Source of the DNA: Chitinophagaceae bacterium
GTDB lineage: Bacteria > Bacteroidota > Bacteroidia > Chitinophagales > Chitinophagaceae
Direction: 5' to 3'
Length of the DNA stretch: 12,387 nucleotides
NCBI GenBank assembly: GCA_003167015.1
Contig: PMUF01000207.1
Location: 1 to 12,387 of the forward strand
Shown: piece after piece, positions 1 to 6,648 of the stretch
How the letters are laid out: each line of letters begins with the position of its first letter
How positions within the stretch are numbered: the stretch's first letter is position 1
Position numbers and translations under genes: made by a program
Notes under the pieces: generated by a model
Database searches by the model: none
Seen by the model: the letters and a program-made list of their open reading frames with translations, nothing else
What the model was told of the DNA's origin: nothing

Positions 1-2
1 CC

Positions 3-728
3 GGAGGCGTTACCATTGTCAACAGCAATACGGCGACGCCTACCCTGGATGGGCTGACACCGGGGGTATATGTGTTCCAGTTGACGGTGACGGACAATAC
101 CGGAGCTACCGCTTCTGCCACGGTTACGATAACTGTCGTTGCCGGCAGTACCACTACCGATTCGACCTCTTCTCCGGTGGCGAAGGTTGGGCAGGATACT
201 ACGGTGTCATATCCTAATGGCGATAATGCCATACTGAATGGCAGCGCCAGTTATGATCCGGGCGGCACCCTTACGGGATATAGCTGGACGGAAATATCAG
301 GGCCCACATCGTCGCCCATTACCGACAGCAGTTCGGCCGTCGCCACGGTGTCAGGGTTGGCTGCCGGGGACTATGTGTACCGGCTGACGGTTACGGATAA
401 CAGAGGTCTTACGTCCACGGCTACGATGACCGTCTACGTGGTGGATGATGAAAGGACCAAAGACTCCGCCTATTTTGTGATGTATCCCAATCCTGCGCCG
501 GCCGGGCAGTCGGTGACCATCCAGGGTTCGAACAGTTATACGGGACCGGTCACGTTCAATATCATGGACATTAGCGGAAGGGCGATCTCCAGGGTTGTGG
601 CGGACAAGGAGTCGCAGAGCTTTACCCAGACCCTTTATCTGACCGGGTTGAGCAGGGGAGTGTATATTGTTTTGATTCAATTCTCCGCGAATACGAAGCC
701 CACCTTGTTGAAGCTGGTGGTCGATTAG
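3..728 (+). CDS. PKD-repeat protein with T9SS type A sorting domain, C-terminal part
   Basis: The reading frame is open from base 3, so the gene begins outside the window; 241 residues remain. The first ~45 residues are the end of one PKD/Ig-like repeat (ends in YVFQLTVTDNTGATAS). A full PKD repeat of the K319L type follows at about residues 56-147, with the typical end YRLTVTDNRGLTSTA. Residues ~156-241 are a T9SS C-terminal domain: it begins with the YPNP motif, has a central MDISGR-type strand, and ends with GVYIVLIQ...LLKLVVD. Such domains direct export across the outer membrane by the Bacteroidota type IX system and are then cleaved or anchored. The catalytic or binding part of the protein must lie upstream and cannot be named from here. 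The gene ends 24 bases before a strong hairpin terminator. Confidence 0.9.
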   Translation, partial: GGVTIVNSNTATPTLDGLTPGVYVFQLTVTDNTGATASATVTITVVAGSTTTDSTSSPVAKVGQDTTVSYPNGDNAILNGSASYDPGGTLTGYSWTEISGPTSSPITDSSSAVATVSGLAAGDYVYRLTVTDNRGLTSTATMTVYVVDDERTKDSAYFVMYPNPAPAGQSVTIQGSNSYTGPVTFNIMDISGRAISRVVADKESQSFTQTLYLTGLSRGVYIVLIQFSANTKPTLLKLVVD

Positions 729-752
729 AAGAAAACCTGTTGCAGATAAAAG

Positions 753-785
753 AGAGGCCGTCCCGATACTATCGGGACGGCCTCT
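753..785. terminator. Bidirectional intrinsic terminator between convergent genes
   Basis: A perfect 15-bp inverted repeat (753-767 and 771-785) with a 3-base ACT loop lies between two convergent genes. On the minus strand the stem is followed by C-TTTT, and on the plus strand by only a couple of T residues. It probably ends both the PKD/T9SS gene and the minus-strand glycan operon that finishes at 814. Confidence 0.88.
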
Positions 786-813
786 TACATAGGTATATCA
801 GTCACGCGGCTCG

Positions 814-1902
814 TTATTCTTTTTCGAAGACCAGTATAGGGTATTCTCCTTTGAGTCCGTATTTTTCAGGATGTTTGTCTTCCTGGCGGTAGAGCCAGTC
901 GAGGAGCTGTTTACCGAAGAGGGCTTTATGGATATAGATCTTCATGAAGCGCACGTCGACCGTACGCCAGACCTTTAGCTGAAAGGGGAAGGGCAGATGG
1001 GTCTTGAAATATTCATAGGGATGGGCATAGAAATATAACATTTTTTCAGGCTGACCCTTCTTTGCCATATTGCTGTACAGGCGGCTGAGCCTGTTTCGGA
1101 TGAAGGTGGCTCCGCGGAAGGGCAGCAGCCAGAAGTTCATCCAGGGCGAATGTTTGAACCATTCGTATACGATGACTCCTTTGGCTTTCGGCGCCAGCAC
1201 GCGATACAACTCCTTCATAGCAGTCACCTGTTCGTCTTTGGGGATATGATAGATCGTATTGAGGGAGACGAATCCGTCGATAGAGTTATTTTTGAAAGGC
1301 ATATTGGTCATATCGCAGAGGACGCAGATTGCTTTGTCGCCCAGTTTCATTTTGGCTTCCGACAAGGCCTGGAAGGAAAAGTCCACGCAGATCCGGTATT
1401 TATAATTGGCTGAATATTGCAGATAATCCGGGAACTGGAGCGCTCCCGATGCGGCGTCGAGCATGTAGGTGCCGGACGGATTGAGATAGCGGGAAACCCT
1501 GTCATGGCATTTTTTGATATATTCTTTCGAGACTTCGCGCAGGTCTTCGAAGATCACTGCGTCTTCGTAATTGCCGGCTTCATCTGCAAACCAGCCTTTC
1601 TGGTCGTAGAAATCCTTTACCAGTTGTTTGTCGGCGCTGATCGTGTCCTTAAGGATATTGTCTTTCGAGTCTACCAGGGCGAGGTCTTTCAGCAGCAGGA
1701 CGATACCCCGGATTATCGGGAAAATGTAGTCGCCTTTGACGGAGATCAATGCCTGCTCCAGGGGGGGCGTAAATGGTTTGCCATCGGCCTGCCAAACGGC
1801 TTGCTGAGCAATTTTTCCGTTGAGCGTGTCTATTTCCCGGGAGTCGAGCGCGCGAAGATCGCTTCCACTAAAGGGGCATTTAAGAATTGCAATCCATTCC
1901 AT
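814..1902 (-). CDS. Class I SAM-dependent methyltransferase with N-terminal Trm112-like domain
   Basis: This is a 362-residue protein. Residues 1-72 resemble a Trm112-like module (ILKCPFSGSDL near the start, then GDYIFPIIRGIVLLL), but only one of the usual zinc cysteines is left. Residues ~130-245 form a Methyltransf_11-type Rossmann domain: motif I is LDAASG at 148-153, the acidic strand-2 residue is D174 in VDFS, an aspartate sits at 197 (CDMTNMPF), and NTIYHIP at 215-221 matches the motif-IV/V region. The C-terminal ~110 residues are rich in aromatic and basic residues and could hold the acceptor. It is the last of three minus-strand genes, 29 bases after the glycosyltransferase, so a sugar or lipid-linked glycan substrate is likely but inferred. 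A quinone- or small-molecule-type methyltransferase is the main alternative. Start is ATG at 1902. Confidence 0.85.
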   Translation of the reverse strand: MEWIAILKCPFSGSDLRALDSREIDTLNGKIAQQAVWQADGKPFTPPLEQALISVKGDYIFPIIRGIVLLLKDLALVDSKDNILKDTISADKQLVKDFYDQKGWFADEAGNYEDAVIFEDLREVSKEYIKKCHDRVSRYLNPSGTYMLDAASGALQFPDYLQYSANYKYRICVDFSFQALSEAKMKLGDKAICVLCDMTNMPFKNNSIDGFVSLNTIYHIPKDEQVTAMKELYRVLAPKAKGVIVYEWFKHSPWMNFWLLPFRGATFIRNRLSRLYSNMAKKGQPEKMLYFYAHPYEYFKTHLPFPFQLKVWRTVDVRFMKIYIHKALFGKQLLDWLYRQEDKHPEKYGLKGEYPILVFEKE

Positions 1903-1931
1903 AAGTATCCAGGAGTTTAAAGAAAGTTAGA

Positions 1932-3194
1932 TTATTTTGATTGAAGATGTTGATAATTGTATTCGGCTACGGCCCGGTAAAATTCAGTCATGCAATTTTC
2001 CCAGCTATGAGTTCCGGCGAACCGGGTCCTTTCCTGACGACGGCCGGGATTATCCTCCGACAGCGCGCGTTTCACCAGGGTTTCGTAATCGTCCGGGCCA
2101 TCTGCGAGATATGCATATTGGTCGAAGATTTTCATAGCCATTGTCCTGGTAGCGACCACGGGTCTTCCCATCGCCAGATATTCATCGATCTTCAGGGGAT
2201 AATTCCCTTTTGTGATCTCGTTGTTCCACTGGGGATTGATGCAGACGTCGAATGCCTGAACATATGCCGGAAGTTGTCCGAAAGGTTTGCCGCCGAGGAA
2301 ATGGACATTGGGGAGCTGGTGCAGCGGGCTTTGTCTGAAGTGGTCATCTTCCGGTCCTACCAGTACGATGTTCCAGGAAGGTTGTGATGAGGCGAGGGCA
2401 GTAATGATATCCGGGTTCAGCCTTTCCGAATCCAGTGCGCCGATATACCCGATGATGGGGTGAGGGATGGCGGCGATGTCATCCGGGACAGGGTCCTGTC
2501 TGTCCGGGTTGAAATTATCCAGGTCACAGCCCTGGCCCATATAATAGGATCGGGGATTGATTGTCGAGCTGTATTCGGCGAAATAGGTGGAATTGGCCAG
2601 CACGAGGTCTGCCTTTCGGATCAATTCGGGTTCAAGGACAGAGGCATGTTTTTTCCAGTAGGCGAAGCCCTGGAGGAAGTCCCTGAGATAATAAATATAC
2701 AAGGAGGGGGAAAGCAGTTCCTTTAAATAAAACCCATTGTAAATGTCGTTGTCATTAAAGAGGATGATATCCCGAAATCCGAGCGTTGTCATGGCCTGAC
2801 GGATGTCTCTGGCGAAGCGGCGGTTATTGAAATAGTCGACCAGGCGGAAGATGGCGGTACTGGGCAGCCAATTGACGGATTCTATGAGGGAGCCGGGATA
2901 ATATTCCCAGATATTCGGGGAGATACTCTGGAGTTTTTCCTGCCGCTGTCTGAGCAATTCGATATGTGGGAGGATTTTGGGATCGGGATTACTGGCGTGG
3001 TAGGCCGTGCGTTTGATCGGGACATTCACATAGAGGACGCGATTGTTGAGCGCCAGCAGGCGGGCGATATTTTTTGCGTTGCATCCCGTCTTGAAATACC
3101 ATGGCTGCAGGCCGACCATTACAATGTCCCGGCCGCTGATGACCGGAGAGGTCCGGGATATCGTTTTTTCGGTAAAACTGTCTTTGTTTTGCAT
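1932..3194 (-). CDS. GT4-type (GT-B fold) glycosyltransferase, TuaH-like
   Basis: This 420-residue protein has no signal peptide and is probably cytosolic or bound to the inner membrane face. The N-terminal half (from ~residue 22, DIVMVGLQPWYFKTG, followed by NRVLYVNVP) resembles the acceptor domain of TuaH-like and related glycosyltransferases. The donor domain begins near HPIIGYIGALD (~245) and contains the family signature KIDEYLAMGRPVVAT at 335-349, where E338 would contact the nucleotide-sugar donor. It would move a sugar from a nucleotide donor to a growing lipid-linked glycan; sugar identity cannot be read from sequence. It sits between the GT-C-like gene and the methyltransferase with 29-base gaps on both sides, consistent with one transcript. 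Start is ATG at 3194. Confidence 0.87.
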   Translation of the reverse strand: MQNKDSFTEKTISRTSPVISGRDIVMVGLQPWYFKTGCNAKNIARLLALNNRVLYVNVPIKRTAYHASNPDPKILPHIELLRQRQEKLQSISPNIWEYYPGSLIESVNWLPSTAIFRLVDYFNNRRFARDIRQAMTTLGFRDIILFNDNDIYNGFYLKELLSPSLYIYYLRDFLQGFAYWKKHASVLEPELIRKADLVLANSTYFAEYSSTINPRSYYMGQGCDLDNFNPDRQDPVPDDIAAIPHPIIGYIGALDSERLNPDIITALASSQPSWNIVLVGPEDDHFRQSPLHQLPNVHFLGGKPFGQLPAYVQAFDVCINPQWNNEITKGNYPLKIDEYLAMGRPVVATRTMAMKIFDQYAYLADGPDDYETLVKRALSEDNPGRRQERTRFAGTHSWENCMTEFYRAVAEYNYQHLQSK

Positions 3195-3223
3195 GTTAGG
3201 TATTCAATGGCAGCTTTTTTCGA

Positions 3224-4678
3224 TTAAATATTGCCTGTGAAAGGCCGCCGCCAGGGCGCCAGCGCTTGTCCCAGCAAGACGAAGAACAGGGGTTCGATTT
3301 CGTAACGGAAACGCATGTTCTCGGAATGCTCTATCAGGGAGCTCACCAGGAATACGAAGCCGATAGTGCAAAAGATGAAGAGGTTGAGTGCGGTCATTTC
3401 TTTCCGCCGGTAAGCGTTGTTCAAAAGTATCCAAAATACACCCAGGTAGACCAGCATTTTGGGGATCGCAGAAATAAGCAGGGCTATCTTTCTTTGCCGC
3501 AAGCCTTTTGCCAACTCTGACAGGTTAAAGGAATAGAACAGGTCGTAATATTTGATTTTCGCCGCTTCGGGCTCGGAATAGGGGTACCTGGTCGCCGGGG
3601 CGAAAAAAGTGATGCCGGCTTTCAGGACGTTCTTTGCGTAGTGGGAAGGCTGTGCCTTGATATAGGCTTTGCTGGCCGCCATATATAGACGGGATATTTC
3701 CAGGTAGTCGATCTGGTTGAGGTTCCGGAAGGAGTCGTTCTTCACTTCCTGTATGAGGTCCCGATCATCCAGTCCGGCGAATTTCTTTTCAGCGTCCTCA
3801 TGGATAAAAGGCCGGTAGTAGCGTACATCCGAGAAAGGTTCGATGGTTTCTATACGGGAGGAATCGGTGCTGTAGTGATCGTAGAAGACAGTGCGGGCGA
3901 AATTCATCCCGATCCAGGATGAGGCGGAGAACTGACCGAAGATCATATAATTTTTAAGGTACCATCCGGCCGTCAGCAACAGGCAAAAGGACAAGCCGGC
4001 CAGCAGTTTGGGGAATGCGGTGGTTTTTCTCAGCCGGTAGAGGAGGACTGCGCCGACGAGTAGCAGCCACAACAGGTGGTACATGCTCCTGGTGAGGCAT
4101 AACAGGAGCAAGGGGAGGCAGACGCCGATTATATTTCCCCATTGCCGGCCCGACGGCAGTCCGGGGCCGGTAGCCGACGGCTGCCGGCTGTCTGCGTCCA
4201 TTCTAACCAGGAAAAAGCCGGTGATCAGCAGCAGCATCGAAATAAAAGTGGTGTAAAACAATTCAGATTCGAAGATCATCAGCGCGGGGCTCAGCAGGTA
4301 GACCAGTGTGACGAGGATCGGGATATACCGGTTCGGTACGGTGTATTTCAGCAGGGTGAACAGCAGCAGGCAGTTGATCAGTGAAATGAGGTGGAGTAAC
4401 CCGCTGAATACTACAGGGGCGTGGCTGCCTGCCATTTTCAGGACAAGGCCGAGGAACAGGTTGAAAAGGGGGGGTTGTGAATGGTCGAACCACAAACCCC
4501 GGAGCAGATGATGGCGGAGCGTTTCTATATCAAGATACTGCCAGTAGACGGAAAGGGCCTCGTATCTGAGATGAATGCCCCGGAAGGCCAGCAGGACACG
4601 TGAAAGAAGAAAGGCAACCAATAACGTCAGGATCTCGATACGGTAAGATTGCTTTTCTCCGGGGGAATTCATTCGCAT
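3224..4678 (-). CDS. GT-C-like polytopic membrane protein, probable lipid-sugar-dependent glycosyltransferase
   Basis: A 484-residue protein with about 9-11 hydrophobic segments. After the first segment (~15-32) comes an extracytoplasmic loop with acidic residues D50 and E52 and the motif FDHSQPPLFN (64-73), the pattern seen in the first loop of GT39/PMT-like GT-C enzymes. Those enzymes transfer sugars from polyprenyl-phosphate donors outside the membrane. The end (SENMRFRYEIEPLFFVLLGQAL) also matches the last helix of this class. A proline/glycine/arginine-rich linker near residues 160-180 is encoded by an unusually GC-rich palindromic stretch. It is the first gene of the three-gene minus-strand operon. 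Start is ATG at 4678, with a second ATG two codons in (4672) that could also be used. Substrate unknown; family assignment moderately sure, catalysis inferred. Confidence 0.75.
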   Translation of the reverse strand: MRMNSPGEKQSYRIEILTLLVAFLLSRVLLAFRGIHLRYEALSVYWQYLDIETLRHHLLRGLWFDHSQPPLFNLFLGLVLKMAGSHAPVVFSGLLHLISLINCLLLFTLLKYTVPNRYIPILVTLVYLLSPALMIFESELFYTTFISMLLLITGFFLVRMDADSRQPSATGPGLPSGRQWGNIIGVCLPLLLLCLTRSMYHLLWLLLVGAVLLYRLRKTTAFPKLLAGLSFCLLLTAGWYLKNYMIFGQFSASSWIGMNFARTVFYDHYSTDSSRIETIEPFSDVRYYRPFIHEDAEKKFAGLDDRDLIQEVKNDSFRNLNQIDYLEISRLYMAASKAYIKAQPSHYAKNVLKAGITFFAPATRYPYSEPEAAKIKYYDLFYSFNLSELAKGLRQRKIALLISAIPKMLVYLGVFWILLNNAYRRKEMTALNLFIFCTIGFVFLVSSLIEHSENMRFRYEIEPLFFVLLGQALAPWRRPFTGNI

Positions 4679-4715
4679 AGCTTTAGTCCGCCCAAAATAG
4701 AGAAAATATCCAATA

Positions 4716-4734
4716 CCCGGAAATCCGCTCCGGG
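4716..4734. other. Small hairpin in the divergent intergenic region
   Basis: CCCGGA (4716-4721) pairs with TCCGGG (4729-4734) across a 7-base loop. A T-rich tract follows at 4744-4751, about ten bases further on, which is too far for a good intrinsic terminator, and no plus-strand gene ends upstream. It lies between divergent genes, so a regulatory role or no role is equally possible. Confidence 0.35.
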
Positions 4735-4749
4735 CGGGGAATTATTTTT

Positions 4750-4779
4750 TTGGTCAGGAGTGAAAAATCGTTAACTTCA
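4750..4779 (+). promoter_or_regulatory. Candidate Bacteroidota-type promoter for the exosortase locus
   Basis: TTG at 4750-4752 is followed after exactly 19 bases by TAACTTCA (4772-4779). This fits the Bacteroidota arrangement TTG-N19-TAnnTTTG, with two mismatches in the last bases. Transcription would start near 4786 and give a leader of about 97 bases before the ATG at 4883. A 5-bp hairpin (4812-4816 with 4824-4828) lies in that leader. Seen by eye only. Confidence 0.35.
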
Positions 4780-4882
4780 TGTATCTGCTAATATATCTAC
4801 GCTAAACCGCCCCGAATTTCCTTTTCGGATAACATGCTTAGCCTTTTGCAACCATTTTGTGTACTTTTTAAATTTTTTTCCG

Positions 4883-5149
4883 ATGAAAATGGTGAAAAAG
4901 CTCTTCCTGAGTCTATTGATTGTGGCCCCTTTGTTAATGATGCCCAAACAAAGCAAGGCAAATATTATCACTGAGATTCTTCAGGCCATCTTTGGGAACA
5001 TCGACAAAAAGGATAAAAAAACCGATAACCCTCCGCCTCCCAGTGTCCCGTTGGATGGTGGATTATTGTTGTTGGGGGTTGCGGGTGTGTTCCTGGGCTA
5101 CAGGATGCTAAACAGCAAAGTTGAAGAAGGTGAAGTCTGCCCAGCCTAG
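4883..5149 (+). CDS. Small exosortase substrate-like protein with PLDGG-type C-terminal sorting signal (copy 1)
   Basis: An 88-residue secreted protein. Residues 1-26 form a signal peptide (basic MKMVKK, hydrophobic core 7-20, cleavage probably after SKA). The mature part is short: a hydrophobic/amphipathic stretch NIITEILQAIFG, a lysine/aspartate-rich segment, four prolines (50-53), then VPLDGG (55-60), a transmembrane helix (61-73) and R74/K79. This motif-helix-basic layout is that of exosortase substrates; in Bacteroidota similar proteins carry PIDGG or PLDGG in place of PEP. I recall these being named PID-CTERM, but could not check. Unusually, an acidic tail EEGEVCPA follows the basic residues. 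The exosortase gene overlaps its 3' end. A GTG at 4859 would add eight residues, but the ATG at 4883 gives the normal signal-peptide start. Role after processing is unknown. Confidence 0.82.
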   Translation: MKMVKKLFLSLLIVAPLLMMPKQSKANIITEILQAIFGNIDKKDKKTDNPPPPSVPLDGGLLLLGVAGVFLGYRMLNSKVEEGEVCPA

Positions 5150-5753
5150 ACGTAGAATTCCCCGGGCTGTCATTGTCTTTTTCTGCAAGGCGTTTATCCT
5201 CTTTGTAGCCTGGAAGCTAGTCTATCTGCTGTGGCTGATGCCCAAGGGTATTTTGGACGCCCCGATGACCCGTTTTGTGGGGCGATCGACAGTCGGCGTA
5301 CTCAACCTGTTTGCCGGGGGTGGAACGTATACAGCGGTCAGCGCCTATCAAGTTCAGCAATTGGAAGGGGGTACGGAATCGGGCGAGGTTGTGGATATCT
5401 ACCGGGATGGTCAGAACACGCTGCGTGTGGCAAATGCCTGTAATGGATTGGAGGTCATGGTACTTTATCTCGGGTTTTTATTGTGTTACCCCGGCAGTAC
5501 GACCCGCCGGCTATACTTTGCGGCAGGGGGGCTCGGGTTGATCATTCTGCTGAATATTGTCCGGTGCGCTGCTCTGGTCGGTATTTATCTTCATCGCCGC
5601 CAGTTGCTGGATTTCTCGCATCATTTTGCCTTCACTTTCATTGTCTATGTGGTTATATTCCTGTTGTGGTACCTGTATACCAGGGGTCCACGGCCGCGAG
5701 TTCCGGGACAGTCGGCTCGGGGGATGGGAGGCGCAAGTGCAGGGATATCATAA
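5121..5753 (+). CDS. Exosortase/archaeosortase-family transpeptidase
   Basis: A membrane protein of up to 210 residues with the three invariant exosortase residues in order: Cys107 in ACNGLEVM, Arg148 in LLNIVRCAALV, and a His pair 167-168 in DFSHHFAFTF. These form the catalytic set of cysteine proteases/transpeptidases that recognise a short motif before a C-terminal helix and cleave or re-attach the substrate at the membrane. Hydrophobic segments lie at about 16-40, 110-123, 131-157 and 169-186, and a basic glycine-rich tail ends the protein. It belongs to the short Bacteroidota exosortases, not the long EpsH form. No ATG is near the start: TTG 5121 gives MKKVKSAQPRRR, GTG 5130 is three codons later, and both overlap the upstream substrate gene, suggesting translational coupling. 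The two PLDGG proteins at 4883-5149 and 6320-6640 are the obvious substrates. Confidence 0.9.
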   Translation: MKKVKSAQPRRRIPRAVIVFFCKAFILFVAWKLVYLLWLMPKGILDAPMTRFVGRSTVGVLNLFAGGGTYTAVSAYQVQQLEGGTESGEVVDIYRDGQNTLRVANACNGLEVMVLYLGFLLCYPGSTTRRLYFAAGGLGLIILLNIVRCAALVGIYLHRRQLLDFSHHFAFTFIVYVVIFLLWYLYTRGPRPRVPGQSARGMGGASAGIS

Positions 5754-5757
5754 CTTT

Positions 5758-6150
5758 ATGGAAAATATGCGCCGGAAAAAGCTGTTTTTTTGGATTGGCC
5801 TGGTCATTATCGTCGTGTTTTACTCCCTGTATTTCCTTTTCTTTCTTTACCGGATTGCGCAGGATATGCCGATCCGGGGTCGCCATATCGTTAAACTGCT
5901 GTTCATCGTATTGACCTATGTGACGGGGGTAGTTTGTCTGAAGAGATATGCTGAGCCCTGGATGATGCGGATATGGCATGGTTTTTATCTCCTGATCCTC
6001 TGCCTGTTGCTCTGCCTGGGCGCTTATGATTGGACGATTGCCAGAACGCCGCTGTCTGTCCGGGAGATAGCGGATAGCCTGCAGGAGTTCCTGGTTTCAC
6101 CTGTCCTTTATGTAGCCCTTGGGATATTGAACCGGAGGGTTCAGGGCTGA
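5758..6150 (+). CDS. Small exosortase-associated membrane protein of unknown function
   Basis: A 130-residue integral membrane protein with four hydrophobic segments (about 9-31, 43-60, 71-92, 108-122) and a basic N-terminus (MENMRRKK). The ATG at 5758 lies four bases after the exosortase stop, so the two genes are almost certainly co-translated. A longer in-frame reading back to 5557 lies within the exosortase gene and is rejected. I see no catalytic motif. Its position and size recall the small membrane proteins annotated as exosortase-associated in Chitinophagaceae (I believe named XrtX-associated, unverified). It could be a partner or chaperone of the exosortase, or part of the attachment machinery. 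Function unknown. Confidence 0.8.
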   Translation: MENMRRKKLFFWIGLVIIVVFYSLYFLFFLYRIAQDMPIRGRHIVKLLFIVLTYVTGVVCLKRYAEPWMMRIWHGFYLLILCLLLCLGAYDWTIARTPLSVREIADSLQEFLVSPVLYVALGILNRRVQG

Positions 6151-6319
6151 GGTGGGAAAAGAGTGGTACAAAATTTGCATGATTTATCTTCTCAAAGCTA
6201 TTTGATTATCTTCTTCTATTGAGAGCCAACTAATTTCTCATCTTCTATTAAGCACAAAGGTTTCTGAACAGCAGGTTCTGTCTTTGTATGTAATTTTTTT
6301 TCAACCTTAATTTTTATTT
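6151..6319 (+). promoter_or_regulatory. AT-rich leader region upstream of the second PLDGG protein
   Basis: These 169 bases are much richer in A/T than the flanking genes. TCTTCTATT occurs twice (6212-6220 and 6241-6249, 29 bases apart), with a related TATCTTCT nearby at 6185-6192. TAATTTTT at 6291-6298 is near the TAnnTTTG -7 element, but no well-spaced TTG lies upstream. There is no clear terminator after the 6150 stop, so the second PLDGG gene may be read from the upstream operon, from its own promoter, or both. Confidence 0.35.
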
Positions 6320-6640
6320 ATGAAAACGGTCAGAAGGGTCGTGGCGGTGATATTATTCGTCGCGCCCATGTTTGTACCTGTCAGGAGCAAAGCCGGAGGT
6401 TTTTCGGATTTTTTGCAATCTCTTTTCCGTGATGAGCAGCAGCACAGGCAGAATTTGGATAACCGGCATGATGGCTTTCTGCGTCCGCCCGATCCCCGTG
6501 CCCAGGCTACCCCCGGAGGCGCCGGCAACTCGGTGCCTCTTGATGGAGGGCTGGTATTCCTGCTGGCAGCAGGGCTTGTGCTAGGAGCCGGAATGGTCTA
6601 TTCACGAAACAGGAGAGAGGCTGAAGTGGCACCCGCCTGA
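6320..6640 (+). CDS. Small exosortase substrate-like protein with PLDGG-type C-terminal sorting signal (copy 2)
   Basis: A 106-residue secreted protein, clearly a relative of the 4883-5149 product. Residues 1-25 are a signal peptide ending SKA. The mature part starts with GGFSDFLQSLFRDE (compare IITEILQAIFG in copy 1), continues with a charged, proline/glycine-rich linker (37-71), then VPLDGG (72-77), a hydrophobic helix (78-94) and a basic cluster RNRR (96-99). It ends in EAEVAPA, matching the EGEVCPA end of copy 1. It has no cysteine, whereas copy 1 has one, near its C-terminus. It should be processed by the exosortase 1.2 kb upstream. It converges with the HAD gene, with 8 bases between stop codons and no visible terminator. 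Mature function unknown. Confidence 0.82.
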   Translation: MKTVRRVVAVILFVAPMFVPVRSKAGGFSDFLQSLFRDEQQHRQNLDNRHDGFLRPPDPRAQATPGGAGNSVPLDGGLVFLLAAGLVLGAGMVYSRNRREAEVAPA

Positions 6641-6648
6641 TGATGAGA

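Noticed and set aside
1417..1920. Plus-strand open frame of 167 codons opposite the methyltransferase
   Set aside because: It lies almost wholly antisense to a well-supported methyltransferase, has no recognisable domain, and its composition is what the complementary strand of that gene would give.
1941..2387. Plus-strand open frame of 148 codons opposite the GT4 gene
   Set aside because: Antisense to the conserved donor domain of the glycosyltransferase; no family resemblance of its own.
4716..4751. Hairpin plus T-tract as an intrinsic terminator
   Set aside because: The T-tract starts about ten bases after the stem and no plus-strand gene ends upstream; it lies between divergent genes.
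5557..5757. Extended N-terminus of the 130-residue membrane protein, inside the exosortase gene
   Set aside because: It overlaps the catalytic part of the exosortase in another frame, and the ATG at 5758 directly after the exosortase stop gives a natural membrane-protein start.
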